Assembly (NCBI GenBank): GCA_019636625.1
Contig: JAHBXE010000004.1
Span: 124,001 to 188,000 of the forward strand
Length of the DNA stretch: 64,000 bases
Source: Phycisphaeraceae bacterium
GTDB lineage: Bacteria; Planctomycetota; Phycisphaerae; Phycisphaerales; UBA1924
Reading direction: 5' to 3'
Below, in pieces: positions 39,330 through 47,881 of this stretch (position 1 is its first letter; each line of letters begins with the position of its first letter). Below the pieces are notes generated by a model. That model worked only from the letters and a program-made list of their open reading frames with translations, searched no databases and was not told the DNA's origin. Both the position numbers and the translations under genes were made by a program.

Positions 39330-40121
39330 TCACGGGGCGCGTGCTTTAAGATCGCGATCCCGGCCGGCAATGCCGTGGAGGGTTTCCATGATGGCCATTC
39401 CCGGCAGACCAAACGGATTTCGTGATGTTGTTCCGGTCGATGGCACAAACGGGTTGCGAACGCCGCGGGGCATTGCACCGATGTCTTCCGCCGAGGCGCT
39501 CATGTCCGCAAACAGAACGGGGGATGGTACGTTTGTGTTGCAGCACCCCGACAGCACGCCAAGTTCACGAAAGTGGTACACGAGAGTTTGAACCATGATC
39601 CCCTTGTCCGACGGGAACACGATCGAAGAGAGTCGCTGAGGGGCCCACTGGTCAACTCCGCTCATTGTGCTGGGGTGGAAGAAACGCGGCGTGGCGTACA
39701 GCGTGAACGAAAGCCCATAATCCGAAAGCGACACCGGACGACCCGCATCTGAGTAGACGGTTGGAGCGGTGGGGTTTCCCGGGGCTCGGGCGATCCTGAT
39801 GTCATCCAGCTCCGTGGTCACCGCCAAGGAAAAGAACCGGGCGTGCTCAAACCAGTTCCCGGTGCCGAAAGTGCCATAGGGGAGTTGGAAGGGCCCGGCG
39901 GCGGGCCACGCGGGCTTGTACAGAACCGGAACAGAGTCCCGGTTCTTGCTCGCATACGACTCCAGTCCGAGGCCGAAGGAACGGATGTTGGCCAGCGCCT
40001 GAACGGCCATCGCTCTCGAACGGCTCTTCCCAAGGGCAGGAACCACCAGCGACGCCAGAATGGCCACAACTCCGATGACGACCAGACACTCGATAATGGT
40101 GAACGCTCTTCTGTGCCCCAT
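39330..40121 (-). CDS. Prepilin-like protein, cassette B
   Basis: 263 residues. A short basic leader (MGHRRA) precedes FTIIECLVVIGVVAILASLV, with Glu at +5. As in cassette A, the residue before the cleavage Phe is Ala. The C-terminal part contains IVFPSDKGIMVQT and CCNTNVPSPVLFADMSA, aligning with VYPSAKGLM and CCTMRVPSPVAMADGS of cassette A. This shared pattern shows that the two are homologues. Unlike in cassette A, it is divergent from the other three genes. A GGGAGG ribosome site precedes ATG 40121. It may be a minor pseudopilin. Confidence 0.78.
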   Translation of the reverse strand: MGHRRAFTIIECLVVIGVVAILASLVVPALGKSRSRAMAVQALANIRSFGLGLESYASKNRDSVPVLYKPAWPAAGPFQLPYGTFGTGNWFEHARFFSLAVTTELDDIRIARAPGNPTAPTVYSDAGRPVSLSDYGLSFTLYATPRFFHPSTMSGVDQWAPQRLSSIVFPSDKGIMVQTLVYHFRELGVLSGCCNTNVPSPVLFADMSASAEDIGAMPRGVRNPFVPSTGTTSRNPFGLPGMAIMETLHGIAGRDRDLKARAP

Positions 40122-40135
40122 TCAGCCTCCCAGGC

Positions 40136-40170
40136 TTGACACGATACCCCCCCCCATGGTACAGTGTCAA
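40136..40170. promoter_or_regulatory. Interlocked divergent promoters of cassette B with poly-C spacer
   Basis: Plus strand: TTGACA (40136-40141), 18-base spacer with nine consecutive C (40147-40155), TACAGT (40160-40165). Minus strand: TTGACA (40165-40170), 18-base spacer with the same tract as G, TATCGT (40141-40146). The two promoters form an inverted repeat with 13-base arms matching at 11 positions, so each -35 overlaps the other's -10. Initiation in both directions would depend on the same tract length. Confidence 0.6.
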
Positions 40171-40200
40171 GGCAGTCTCGCCACGCGGAAAGGAACACTC

Positions 40201-40557
40201 ATGTCTTTAGCGGCCATTCGGCAATTTCTTTGGTTTGCTTGCCCCGCCGTTCTCGGGATCGTCGGGATGGGTACTAACTGCCTCAACGACTGTGCTGGCG
40301 AATACAGCTACCCGTGCGCGTTGTCCAAGATCTGTGCATATCATGTGTACACACATCCAAGTGGTTGCGAGGTGTGGAAACTGTGCCACCCCGGAAGCCT
40401 GTTTGTGGACGCGGGCCCAAATGATCCGCGGCCGCGGGCCTATAGTTTCACGGGCACCACGCCTTCGACGTGCAGGCTCGTCAACATGTGCAACGGCGAG
40501 ACCATTCACACGTGCAGCTCGAGCGTCGCGGTGCACACCAATCTTGGTCCATGTTGA
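40201..40557 (+). CDS. Secreted ten-cysteine protein, cassette B
   Basis: 118 residues. A hydrophobic start (IRQFLWFACPAVLGIVG) acts as a signal peptide or anchor. The mature part has ten cysteines, the same number as the cassette A protein, though spacing differs (TNCLNDC, YPCALSKIC, MCNGETIHTC and a C-terminal GPC). AAAGGA precedes ATG 40201. No family is recognised. The stop overlaps the next start by seven bases, so it is translationally coupled. Disulfide-rich extracellular protein is the most reasonable reading. Confidence 0.75.
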   Translation: MSLAAIRQFLWFACPAVLGIVGMGTNCLNDCAGEYSYPCALSKICAYHVYTHPSGCEVWKLCHPGSLFVDAGPNDPRPRAYSFTGTTPSTCRLVNMCNGETIHTCSSSVAVHTNLGPC

Positions 40558-41585
40558 CGCGGCTTCTCGCCATCGTGCTCACTCTGGCGACATCGATGCC
40601 GAGCCATGCGCAGGAGGCTCCGGCTCTTCGAGATCGGCTGATCGACCGGTATGCCATTGCTGGGAGCGGCACGGTGGACGTCGTCGTGTACGGGTTGAGG
40701 GAGGAAGACGACGTGCGCGATCGCGAGAGCGCGCTGGCGGCCGTCAAGCGAGTTGGGGGGGAGCCAGACTATGTGCGGGTGGTGTGGGAAGGTCTCGATT
40801 GGATTCTCATCGACAGGCGTCACCCCGACGCTCGCCGGATCGGACTTCGGGTGGACGGAGAGATCTGGCAGCGGAGCTATTCGGTCGATCTCGGGGCGGA
40901 CCTGGTTGATCGGCATCAAAAGAGCGTCGGCCAGTTCTGCGGCCCGATCCGGTCGTTCTTCGTGCCGGCGGTTCTCGCCTTGATAGATCGAGATGCGGCG
41001 CGCGGAATGCGCTTCCAACATGAAGGTGACCTCCTGACAGTCTCGGGCCGGAGAACCTCCGGAGCGGAGAGCGCGCGGTACACGTTCTGGACGAAGGACA
41101 TGTCGCTTGCGCGCATTGAACTTGGGGATCCGGGTGGTCCGCGGACGGAGTACGAGGTTCTCTCCCACCACACGGTTCCGGGCCTTGGGTACCGATGGCC
41201 GCACATCGTGGTCGGCGCGACAGATGGGTACGGGTTTCCTGCGAGGCGAACGGTCACCGTCGTTTCTCCACCATCGCTCGGGTTGACAGAAGCGGAGAAG
41301 TCCGATCTTCGATGGTGGAAGTTGACGCCCTATTCGCTCGACCCGGCGACCGGTACGGTGTATGAGGTCGGAGATGTGGTGGGCGGGACGTACGGCCCTG
41401 GCGCCTTTCAGCCGATTCGGGGAAACTCACAGATGGCGCGAGCGGCCAAGGACGTTCAGAGCGGCGCTTCGTCCAAGTTGATCCCTGAGTCGCGAAGTGT
41501 TACGGGCCGCTCGCTGCTCGTCGGCGGCGTGACTTGCCTCATCGTGGCGCTCGGGCTTGTTCTGCGGCGGCGAATGAGCGGATGA
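40551..41585 (+). CDS. Secreted, C-terminally anchored protein, cassette B
   Basis: 344 residues. It has a signal peptide (LLAIVLTLATSMPSHAQ) and a C-terminal helix (LLVGGVTCLIVALGLVL) with a basic end. The mature start ALRDRLIDRYAI recalls LNVFLDRYV in cassette A, and SLARIELGDPGGPRTEYEVLS recalls the corresponding cassette A stretch. It retains one Cys (VGQFCGPIR) where cassette A has WCPPC. Overall similarity is low, and this gene is longer. The domain resembles a LolA-like beta-sheet. It overlaps the MauE gene by four bases (ATGA). Confidence 0.72.
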   Translation: MLTRLLAIVLTLATSMPSHAQEAPALRDRLIDRYAIAGSGTVDVVVYGLREEDDVRDRESALAAVKRVGGEPDYVRVVWEGLDWILIDRRHPDARRIGLRVDGEIWQRSYSVDLGADLVDRHQKSVGQFCGPIRSFFVPAVLALIDRDAARGMRFQHEGDLLTVSGRRTSGAESARYTFWTKDMSLARIELGDPGGPRTEYEVLSHHTVPGLGYRWPHIVVGATDGYGFPARRTVTVVSPPSLGLTEAEKSDLRWWKLTPYSLDPATGTVYEVGDVVGGTYGPGAFQPIRGNSQMARAAKDVQSGASSKLIPESRSVTGRSLLVGGVTCLIVALGLVLRRRMSG

Positions 41586-42058
41586 CTGCCCGGAGAGCAC
41601 TATCCTGGTTCGATGTGATGTTCACCGCGCTCATCGGTTGCGTTTGGATCGCGTCCGGGATCGACAAGACGATTTACTTCGGGGATTTCATGAACGTCGT
41701 GGCGGCTCACGGGGTGATTCGACTTGGCGCCGGGGCGATCGCTTTCATTCCGGGAGCCGAGGTGGTAGTGGGCCTGGGCGTGCTTGCGTTAACTCATGGA
41801 GGAGCCCGGCTGATGATACTGGTTGCGTCGGCCTCCCTGCTCTTGCTGTTCTCCGTGTACCTTTACATGATACCGAAAGGGACAATTTCGTCCGTAGGTT
41901 GCGGGTGTGCGATGTCCACACTCTCGGCCCTCGACCGTGTTGCCTGGTGGCCATGGGTGAGGAACGCAACTCTTGGGGTATGCCACCTCTGGCTTATTGT
42001 GGGGCTCGCGAGGGGCGGGGGAAGGACCTCGGACAGATTGACTTCGTCGGTCCTCTGA
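41582..42058 (+). CDS. MauE/DoxX-type redox-associated membrane protein, cassette B
   Basis: 158 residues with four predicted helices. MauE features: WIASGIDKTIYFGDFMNVVAAHG, a helix with GAEVVVGLGVLAL, the SSVGCGCAMS cysteine motif and WVRNATLGVCHLWLIV at the end. It matches the cassette A protein in size, topology and cysteine placement. It is last in the coupled three-gene unit. Disulfide chemistry for the neighbouring ten-cysteine protein is an inference from the known MauE role. Confidence 0.82.
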   Translation: MTARRALSWFDVMFTALIGCVWIASGIDKTIYFGDFMNVVAAHGVIRLGAGAIAFIPGAEVVVGLGVLALTHGGARLMILVASASLLLLFSVYLYMIPKGTISSVGCGCAMSTLSALDRVAWWPWVRNATLGVCHLWLIVGLARGGGRTSDRLTSSVL

Positions 42059-42123
42059 CAGTGTCAAACAAGTCGTGGATGCTGCGCCCTTTTCCTGAGC
42101 GGCGGGCGCGGTATTCTGTTTTC

Positions 42124-45100
42124 ATGAAGGCTCTCAACGTGCGGCCCCTGAAGGGGATGGTGGTCGGTGTCGGCGCAGCGCTCCTGGGCGCGTGGTCGAT
42201 CGTCTCGGCGCAACCGGCGGCGCAGTCGCCCCTGTCTCCGCCGCCCAACGGGCCGCGGCATGCGGACCCGACGTGGCACGCGTTGACGAACGCGACGGTG
42301 CACGTGTCGCCGGAGAAGAAGATCGAGAAGGCGACGGTGGTGATCCGCGATGGGCGGATCGTCGCGGTGGGGGCGGATGCGCCGACGGCGGGGGCGCGGG
42401 TGTGGGACTGCGCGGGCCTGCACATTTATGCGGGGTTCATTGATGCGTACGTGGATGTGACCGTGCCCAAGCCGGACGCAAACGCGCCGGGGCTGCACTG
42501 GAACACGCACGTCATGCCGCAGCGGAGCGTGCTGGATGGGACGGGGGTGGATGAGCGGACGGGGGAGGCGCTGCGGCGGCTGGGGTTCACGGCGGCGGCG
42601 ATCAGCCCGTCGGACGGCGTGTTCCGCGGGAGTTCGGCGGTGGTGTCGCTGGCCAAGCCCGTGAGCAGCGCGAGCGCGGACCGGCCGCCGGTGTACTCGC
42701 GGATCGCGTACCAGGCGGTTGGGTTCAGCGCGGGGCGGGGCGGGTTTGGCGGGGGTGGGGGCGGGGCGCCGGAAGCGCCGGATGTGCAGCGGTGGTCGCG
42801 GTACCCGAGCTCGCAGATGGGGGCAATCGCGCTGATCCGGCAGACGCTGATCGATTCGGACTGGCAGGCGTCGCAGCGGAACTCGGGGACGCTGATCACG
42901 GCCAATGCGCTCGATGCGCTTCCGGCGTACGCAGCGCCCGCGCCCGTGCAGCCCGTGGGGGCGGCGAGGCTGGAGGTGCACCCGATGCCGTTCGCGGCCA
43001 CGTTGCTCTTTGACGCCACGGATGAGTTGGAGGTGCTGCGCGGGATCAAGATCGCGCGTGAGTTCGACCGGCCGGCGATCGTGCTGGGCTCGGGGCTTGA
43101 GTTCCGGCGCCTGGCGGCGATCGCGGAGGCGACCAAGGGGGAGCCGAACGCCTCGCCGCGGAAGCAGCCGGTGCCGGTGATCCTGCCGCTGGCGTTCCCG
43201 CGGGCGCCGCGGGTGGCGTCGGTGGGGGATGCGGAGAGCGTGGAACTGCGGGAGATGATGACGTGGGAGCAGGCGCCGACGAACCCGCGCCGTCTGGCCG
43301 CGGCGGGTGTGCAGGTGGCGCTGACGACGAGCAAGGCGAGGGATCGGGCCCAGTTCCGGGAGAACCTGATCAAGGCGATCAAGCACGGGCTGGCGCCGGA
43401 GAAGGCCTTGGCGATGGTGACGACGACGCCGGCGTCGATCCTGGGCGTGTCGGATCGGCTGGGCACAGTGGAGGTCGGGAAACTGGCGAACCTGGTGGTG
43501 GCGGATGGGGACCTGTTCGATCCGCGCGGCGGTCGGGCGGAATCGGACCGGCCGGAAGAGAGCAAGCCGGATGAGGCCAAGCCAGAAGAGGCGAAGCCGG
43601 AGGATGGTCGATCGGAGGATGGGGCCGCGGCGCGTCGGACGGCGCGTGGGGCCCGCGTGCGCGATGTGTGGATCGACGGGATGCGGCACGAGATCACGGC
43701 GGCGCCGGTGAAGACAGCGGTCGGGGCGTGGGTGGTCGTGTCGAAGGACGGCGTGGAGCAGGACCCGGCGTCGGAGGATGCGATCACGCTGTACGTGAGC
43801 GAGAACTCGGTGACGTACCGGCGGAAGGGGCGCGACACGCGCGCGACGAACGTGCGGGTGCAGGGGCCACGGATCGATTATGCGATCGAGGGGCGGGTGT
43901 TTGATCAGGAAGGAACGCGGGTGGATCGGGCCATGGTGGAGGGGGATGAGATGTACGGCGCCACGCCGATGCCCGATGGCTCGATTCACTGGTGGAAGGC
44001 GAAGCGGACGTCGGCGGATGCGACGCCGCCGCGGCTTGGAGGGCGGGGCGGACCGGCGCGGGGCGAAGGCGGCGACGGCGCCGGCCCACGAGGAGAGGCG
44101 CCGCGGGCGGAAGGAGCGCCACGGGCAGCGCCACGCCGAGAGCCGGATCAGGATGAGAAGGACGCCATCGCGGCGATTCCGGAGAAACTTGGCTATCCGT
44201 TCGGGCCGTACATGCGCGAGGAGATGCCCAAGCAGGGCAACTACCTGTTCACGAACGCGACGGTGTGGACGGTCGGACCGGCGGGAACGATCAAGGACGG
44301 GGCGGTGTACGTGAGCGGCGGGAAGATCGTGTTCGTCGGGACGCAGAAGGAGTGGGGGGCGTGGGTGTCGAACAAGCGCCTCGCGGACCTGGAAACGATC
44401 GACTGCCAGGGTCGGCACATCACGCCGGGGCTGATCGATTGCCACAGCCACACGGGGATCAGCCGCGGCGTGAACGAGGGCGGTCAGGCCGTGACGGCGG
44501 AGGTCCGGATCCAGGATGTGACGGACCCGGACGCGATTTCGTGGTACCGGCAGCTCGGCGGCGGGATCACGGCGGTGAACAACCTGCACGGGTCGGCCAA
44601 CGCCATCGGCGGTCAGAACGCGGTGAACAAGAACCGGTGGGGGGCGCCGCGGCCGGATGATCTGCACTTTGCCGGGGCGATGCCGGGGATCAAGTTCGCG
44701 CTGGGCGAGAACCCGAAGTGGTCGAACGCGGGGGACCGGTCGAACAACCGGTACCCGCAGACGCGGATGGGCGTGGAGGCGCTGATCCGGGATCGGTTCA
44801 CGGCGGCGGGGCAGTACACGGGCGAGTGGGCGGAGTACGCCGCGCACGCGGGGGATTCGGCGCTGGCCGGCCTGCCGGAGAGTTTCCGCAAGGCGGTGAA
44901 GAAGCACCCGGTTCGCGGTGGCCAGGGGTCGGCCTCGGCGCGCCCGCCGCGGCGGGATCTGGAGCTCGAGGCGCTGGCGGAGATCATCGCGGGTGAGCGG
45001 CTGGTGCACTGCCACAGCTACCGCCAGGACGAGATCCTGATGCTCTGCCGCGTGGCGGGGGACTTCGGGTTCAAGATCGGGACGTTCCAGCACATACTTG

Positions 45101-45756
45101 AGGGGTACAAGGTCGCGGATGAGCTGGCGAAGCACTCGCTGGGCGGGTCGTGCTTCAGCGACTGGTGGGCGTACAAGGTGGAGGTGCAGGACGCAATCCC
45201 GCAGGCGGGGCCGATCATGGCCGAGCAGGGCGTGGTGGTGTCGTTCAACTCCGATTCGGACGAGCTGGCGCGCCGCATGAACTGGGAGGCGGCCAAGGCG
45301 ATCAAGTACGGCGTGAACGTGTCGCCGGAGGAGGCGCTGGCGTACGTGACGCTCAACCCCGCCAAGCAACTGATGATCGACAAGCAGGTGGGCAGCCTCG
45401 AGGTCGGGAAGGATGCGGACCTGGCCGTGTGGTCGGGGCCGCCGCTCTCGGCGTACACCAAGTGTGTGGCGACGTACGTGGACGGTCGCCGGCTCTTCTC
45501 GCTGGAGGATGACGCGAAGATGCGGGAGACGATCGCCAAGGAGCGGCAGCGGCTGACGCAGAAGCTGCTGGCGGAGACGGCGAGGGGCGGGGCACGGGAT
45601 GATGCCGGTCCCGCGGCGCCGGGTGGACCGGGCGGTTTCGGCGGGCGGCGGCGTCCGACGATGATCAGCGAGTACTACCTGGACATGATGAACCGGGGAT
45701 TTGATCCGGAGATGGCCCGGCCCGGCGAGTGCGGGTGCGGGTGGATGCACGAGTGA
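42124..45756 (+). CDS. Double amidohydrolase protein, only C-terminal domain intact
   Basis: 1210 residues with a signal peptide. Two amidohydrolase-like halves are joined by an acidic/Lys linker (ESKPDEAKPEEAKPEDG). The N-terminal half has the opening fold (IRDGRIVAVGAD) but no HxH: the site reads AGFIDAYVDV. The C-terminal half has PGLIDCHSHTGI with HSH, later HCHSYRQDE, FQHILEGYK and NSDSDE, so it can bind metals. It also has the closing ASLEVGKDADLAVW-type strand. The substrate is unknown; extracytoplasmic metallohydrolase is inferred. TATTCT six bases before the ATG suggests leaderless expression. The following amidohydrolase gene is 89 bases away. Confidence 0.85.
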   Translation: MKALNVRPLKGMVVGVGAALLGAWSIVSAQPAAQSPLSPPPNGPRHADPTWHALTNATVHVSPEKKIEKATVVIRDGRIVAVGADAPTAGARVWDCAGLHIYAGFIDAYVDVTVPKPDANAPGLHWNTHVMPQRSVLDGTGVDERTGEALRRLGFTAAAISPSDGVFRGSSAVVSLAKPVSSASADRPPVYSRIAYQAVGFSAGRGGFGGGGGGAPEAPDVQRWSRYPSSQMGAIALIRQTLIDSDWQASQRNSGTLITANALDALPAYAAPAPVQPVGAARLEVHPMPFAATLLFDATDELEVLRGIKIAREFDRPAIVLGSGLEFRRLAAIAEATKGEPNASPRKQPVPVILPLAFPRAPRVASVGDAESVELREMMTWEQAPTNPRRLAAAGVQVALTTSKARDRAQFRENLIKAIKHGLAPEKALAMVTTTPASILGVSDRLGTVEVGKLANLVVADGDLFDPRGGRAESDRPEESKPDEAKPEEAKPEDGRSEDGAAARRTARGARVRDVWIDGMRHEITAAPVKTAVGAWVVVSKDGVEQDPASEDAITLYVSENSVTYRRKGRDTRATNVRVQGPRIDYAIEGRVFDQEGTRVDRAMVEGDEMYGATPMPDGSIHWWKAKRTSADATPPRLGGRGGPARGEGGDGAGPRGEAPRAEGAPRAAPRREPDQDEKDAIAAIPEKLGYPFGPYMREEMPKQGNYLFTNATVWTVGPAGTIKDGAVYVSGGKIVFVGTQKEWGAWVSNKRLADLETIDCQGRHITPGLIDCHSHTGISRGVNEGGQAVTAEVRIQDVTDPDAISWYRQLGGGITAVNNLHGSANAIGGQNAVNKNRWGAPRPDDLHFAGAMPGIKFALGENPKWSNAGDRSNNRYPQTRMGVEALIRDRFTAAGQYTGEWAEYAAHAGDSALAGLPESFRKAVKKHPVRGGQGSASARPPRRDLELEALAEIIAGERLVHCHSYRQDEILMLCRVAGDFGFKIGTFQHILEGYKVADELAKHSLGGSCFSDWWAYKVEVQDAIPQAGPIMAEQGVVVSFNSDSDELARRMNWEAAKAIKYGVNVSPEEALAYVTLNPAKQLMIDKQVGSLEVGKDADLAVWSGPPLSAYTKCVATYVDGRRLFSLEDDAKMRETIAKERQRLTQKLLAETARGGARDDAGPAAPGGPGGFGGRRRPTMISEYYLDMMNRGFDPEMARPGECGCGWMHE

Positions 45757-45845
45757 GCGGGGAGCCCTTTCGGCAGGACCGCGACGTGGTCAGCACAGCA
45801 GGCGCCGCAGGGCCGGGACCGGCGGCAGAAAGCGTGGAGTTCTTC

Positions 45846-47252
45846 ATGAAACGTTCGAGCCGTTGGTTGTTCGCCTCGGTTGGTTGCGCGGTGTTTGGTG
45901 CGGCGGTCCCCGCTCTGGGGCAGGACCTTGGGATCAAGGCTCCGCCGCAGACGGAGCCGATCACGATCATCAACGCGACCCTGCACCCGATCACGGCCAA
46001 CACGATCGAGACGGGGTTCGTGATCATCGTTCGGGGGAACATCATGGCCATCGGGTCCGGGCCGCCGGCGATGAAGGTGCCCGGGAGGGTCATCGATGCC
46101 AAGGGCAAGCACGTGTACCCGGGCCTGATCGCGGCGAACACGCAACTGGGCCTGGCGGAGATCGCCTCCGTCCGCGCGAGCAACGACTATCGGGAGACGG
46201 GGGAGGTCACGCCCGAGGCGTGGGCGGCGGTGTCGGTCAACCCGGATTCGACGCTGCTGCCGGTGACGCGGAGCAACGGCGTGCTGGTCGCCGGGGTGTT
46301 CCCGGAGGGGGGCCGGATCCCGGGTCGCGTGAGCGTGATGAAGCTGGACGGATGGACGTGGGAGGACATGACGATCAAGGCGGATGCGGGCCTGGCGATT
46401 TCGTGGCCGCCGGCGCGAGCGATCAACGCGCCGTGGATGGATCGGTCGGAAACGGAGCAGACGGAGGACATCCGGCGGGGGATGGCGTCCGTCGATGAGG
46501 TGTTCAAGAACGCGGAGGCGTACCGGCTGGCGCGCCGGGCGGATTCGATGTTGCCGATCGACCTCCGGCTGGAGGCGATGCAGGGGGTGCTGCCGCCGCT
46601 TGACGAGGGCGGGAGCGCCGATCCCCGGGCAGGGGCGCGGGAGCAGCTGCCCGTGTTCATCACGGCGCAGGATGTGGACCAGATCACCTCCGCCGTCGCG
46701 TGGTCGAAGGAGCGGGGGTTGAAGATGGTGCTCATCGGCGGGCGCGATGCGGCGCTGTGCGCCGACCTGCTCAAGCGCCATGACATCCCGGTGGTGGTGA
46801 CGGGGACGCACACGACGCCCCGCCGGGCCGATGCGCCGTACGACGACGCGTTCACGCTGCCGGCGAGGCTGCACGCGGCGGGGGTGAAGTTCTGCATCGC
46901 CAGCGCGGACCGGACGGCGCACGAGCGGAACCTCCCGTACAACGCTTCGACCGCGGTGGCGTATGGGTTGCCCAAGGATGAAGCGCTGCGGTCGGTGACG
47001 CTGTCGGCGGCGGAGATCCTGGGCGTCTACAAGGGCGTCGGGGGGATCGGCAGCCTCGAGGCAACCAAGGCGGCGACGCTCATCATCACCGATGGCGACC
47101 CGCTGGAGATCACGACGAAGGTCGAGCGAGCGTTCATCGACGGGCGAGAGATCGACCTGTCCAATAAGCAGTCGGCGCTGGCGGAGAAGTACCGCGAGAA
47201 GTACCGCCAGCAGAAGGCGGCGGAGCAGCAGAAGCAGGAGCAGAAGCGGTAG
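45846..47252 (+). CDS. Amidohydrolase family protein, catalytic motif missing
   Basis: 468 residues with a signal peptide (WLFASVGCAVFGAAVPALGQ). The N-terminal composite strand (VIIVRGNIMAIGSG) and C-terminal SLEATKAATLIITDGD identify the amidohydrolase superfamily. The metal-ligand HxH is absent: PGLIAANTQLGL stands where PGLIDxHxH is expected. It may be a structural or regulatory partner of the preceding protein. A C-terminal tail is rich in Gln/Lys (YRQQKAAEQQKQEQKR). Same direction and close spacing suggest an operon. Confidence 0.85.
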   Translation: MKRSSRWLFASVGCAVFGAAVPALGQDLGIKAPPQTEPITIINATLHPITANTIETGFVIIVRGNIMAIGSGPPAMKVPGRVIDAKGKHVYPGLIAANTQLGLAEIASVRASNDYRETGEVTPEAWAAVSVNPDSTLLPVTRSNGVLVAGVFPEGGRIPGRVSVMKLDGWTWEDMTIKADAGLAISWPPARAINAPWMDRSETEQTEDIRRGMASVDEVFKNAEAYRLARRADSMLPIDLRLEAMQGVLPPLDEGGSADPRAGAREQLPVFITAQDVDQITSAVAWSKERGLKMVLIGGRDAALCADLLKRHDIPVVVTGTHTTPRRADAPYDDAFTLPARLHAAGVKFCIASADRTAHERNLPYNASTAVAYGLPKDEALRSVTLSAAEILGVYKGVGGIGSLEATKAATLIITDGDPLEITTKVERAFIDGREIDLSNKQSALAEKYREKYRQQKAAEQQKQEQKR

Positions 47253-47257
47253 CCGCG

Positions 47258-47803
47258 TCAGCGCCCGAGCGTGAACTCGTCCTCAAGCTCGCGCGTTCCC
47301 TCGCGGGCGCCTCCGGTGATGAAGAACGCACGCAGGCGGGCGATGGGAAGGTCCGGTGCGGCGGGAGGCTCGAGGAGCCAGCGTGGCGGGTTTTCGAGCG
47401 GGAGGCGGTAGGTCCGCGTGGCGGGGTCGTAGAGGCTGGCGTTCCTTGCCAGATCGGTGAGATCAACCCGCCAGACAAGCTCCTGCCGGCCCATCCCCGC
47501 CGAGCGAGGCCCCAAGGGCCGGTAGAGCTCGATGTCGAGCATGCCCGTCGACTTGACGTTGTCACCCCATGAGTCCTTGAACTCGATATGGCAGTAAAGC
47601 CAGAGGCGGCCGGATGCATCCTCATCCAGGCGTGTCAAGGGGTGGATGATCATCGATGCCGGAACGAACGGGTTGGTAATCGGGCCGGAGCCGGGGACAT
47701 CGCGGAAGGCCGGCGGGGGTCGGTTGCCGCAGGATGGCGCCGCCGCGGCGGCCAAGAGCAGGCAGAACGCGAGGGCGAGTTGGTGTGGGAGCGGGTGGGA
47801 CAT
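47258..47803 (-). CDS. Predicted lipoprotein of unknown function
   Basis: 181 residues. A signal peptide (LALAFCLLLAAAAAPSC) ends at a Cys, with a weak lipobox. The mature part has a beta-rich composition (LWLYCHIEFKDSWGDNVKS, ELVWRVDLTDLARNASLYD) with no recognised domain. It is convergent with the amidohydrolase gene (stops five bases apart) and divergent from the glycosyltransferase. Localisation to a membrane is likely; function is unknown. Confidence 0.65.
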   Translation of the reverse strand: MSHPLPHQLALAFCLLLAAAAAPSCGNRPPPAFRDVPGSGPITNPFVPASMIIHPLTRLDEDASGRLWLYCHIEFKDSWGDNVKSTGMLDIELYRPLGPRSAGMGRQELVWRVDLTDLARNASLYDPATRTYRLPLENPPRWLLEPPAAPDLPIARLRAFFITGGAREGTRELEDEFTLGR

Positions 47804-47869
47804 GGTGCCGTTGCGCCGGACGGGAAATGCCGACGCGATAGTACCTCGAACGCGCCCGTCGTGGGCCTC

Positions 47870-47875
47870 TAGGCT
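47870..47875 (+). promoter_or_regulatory. Putative -10 box (TAGGCT) of the glycosyltransferase gene
   Basis: TAGGCT ends six bases before ATG 47882 and no ribosome site lies between, consistent with a leaderless message. The -35 region is not clear. Confidence 0.35.
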
Positions 47876-47881
47876 ACCGGC

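Noticed and set aside
42064..45750. Minus-strand frame of 1228 residues across the double amidohydrolase
   Set aside because: The antisense translation is Arg/Pro/His-rich with no domains, and the plus strand has clear family motifs and a signal peptide.
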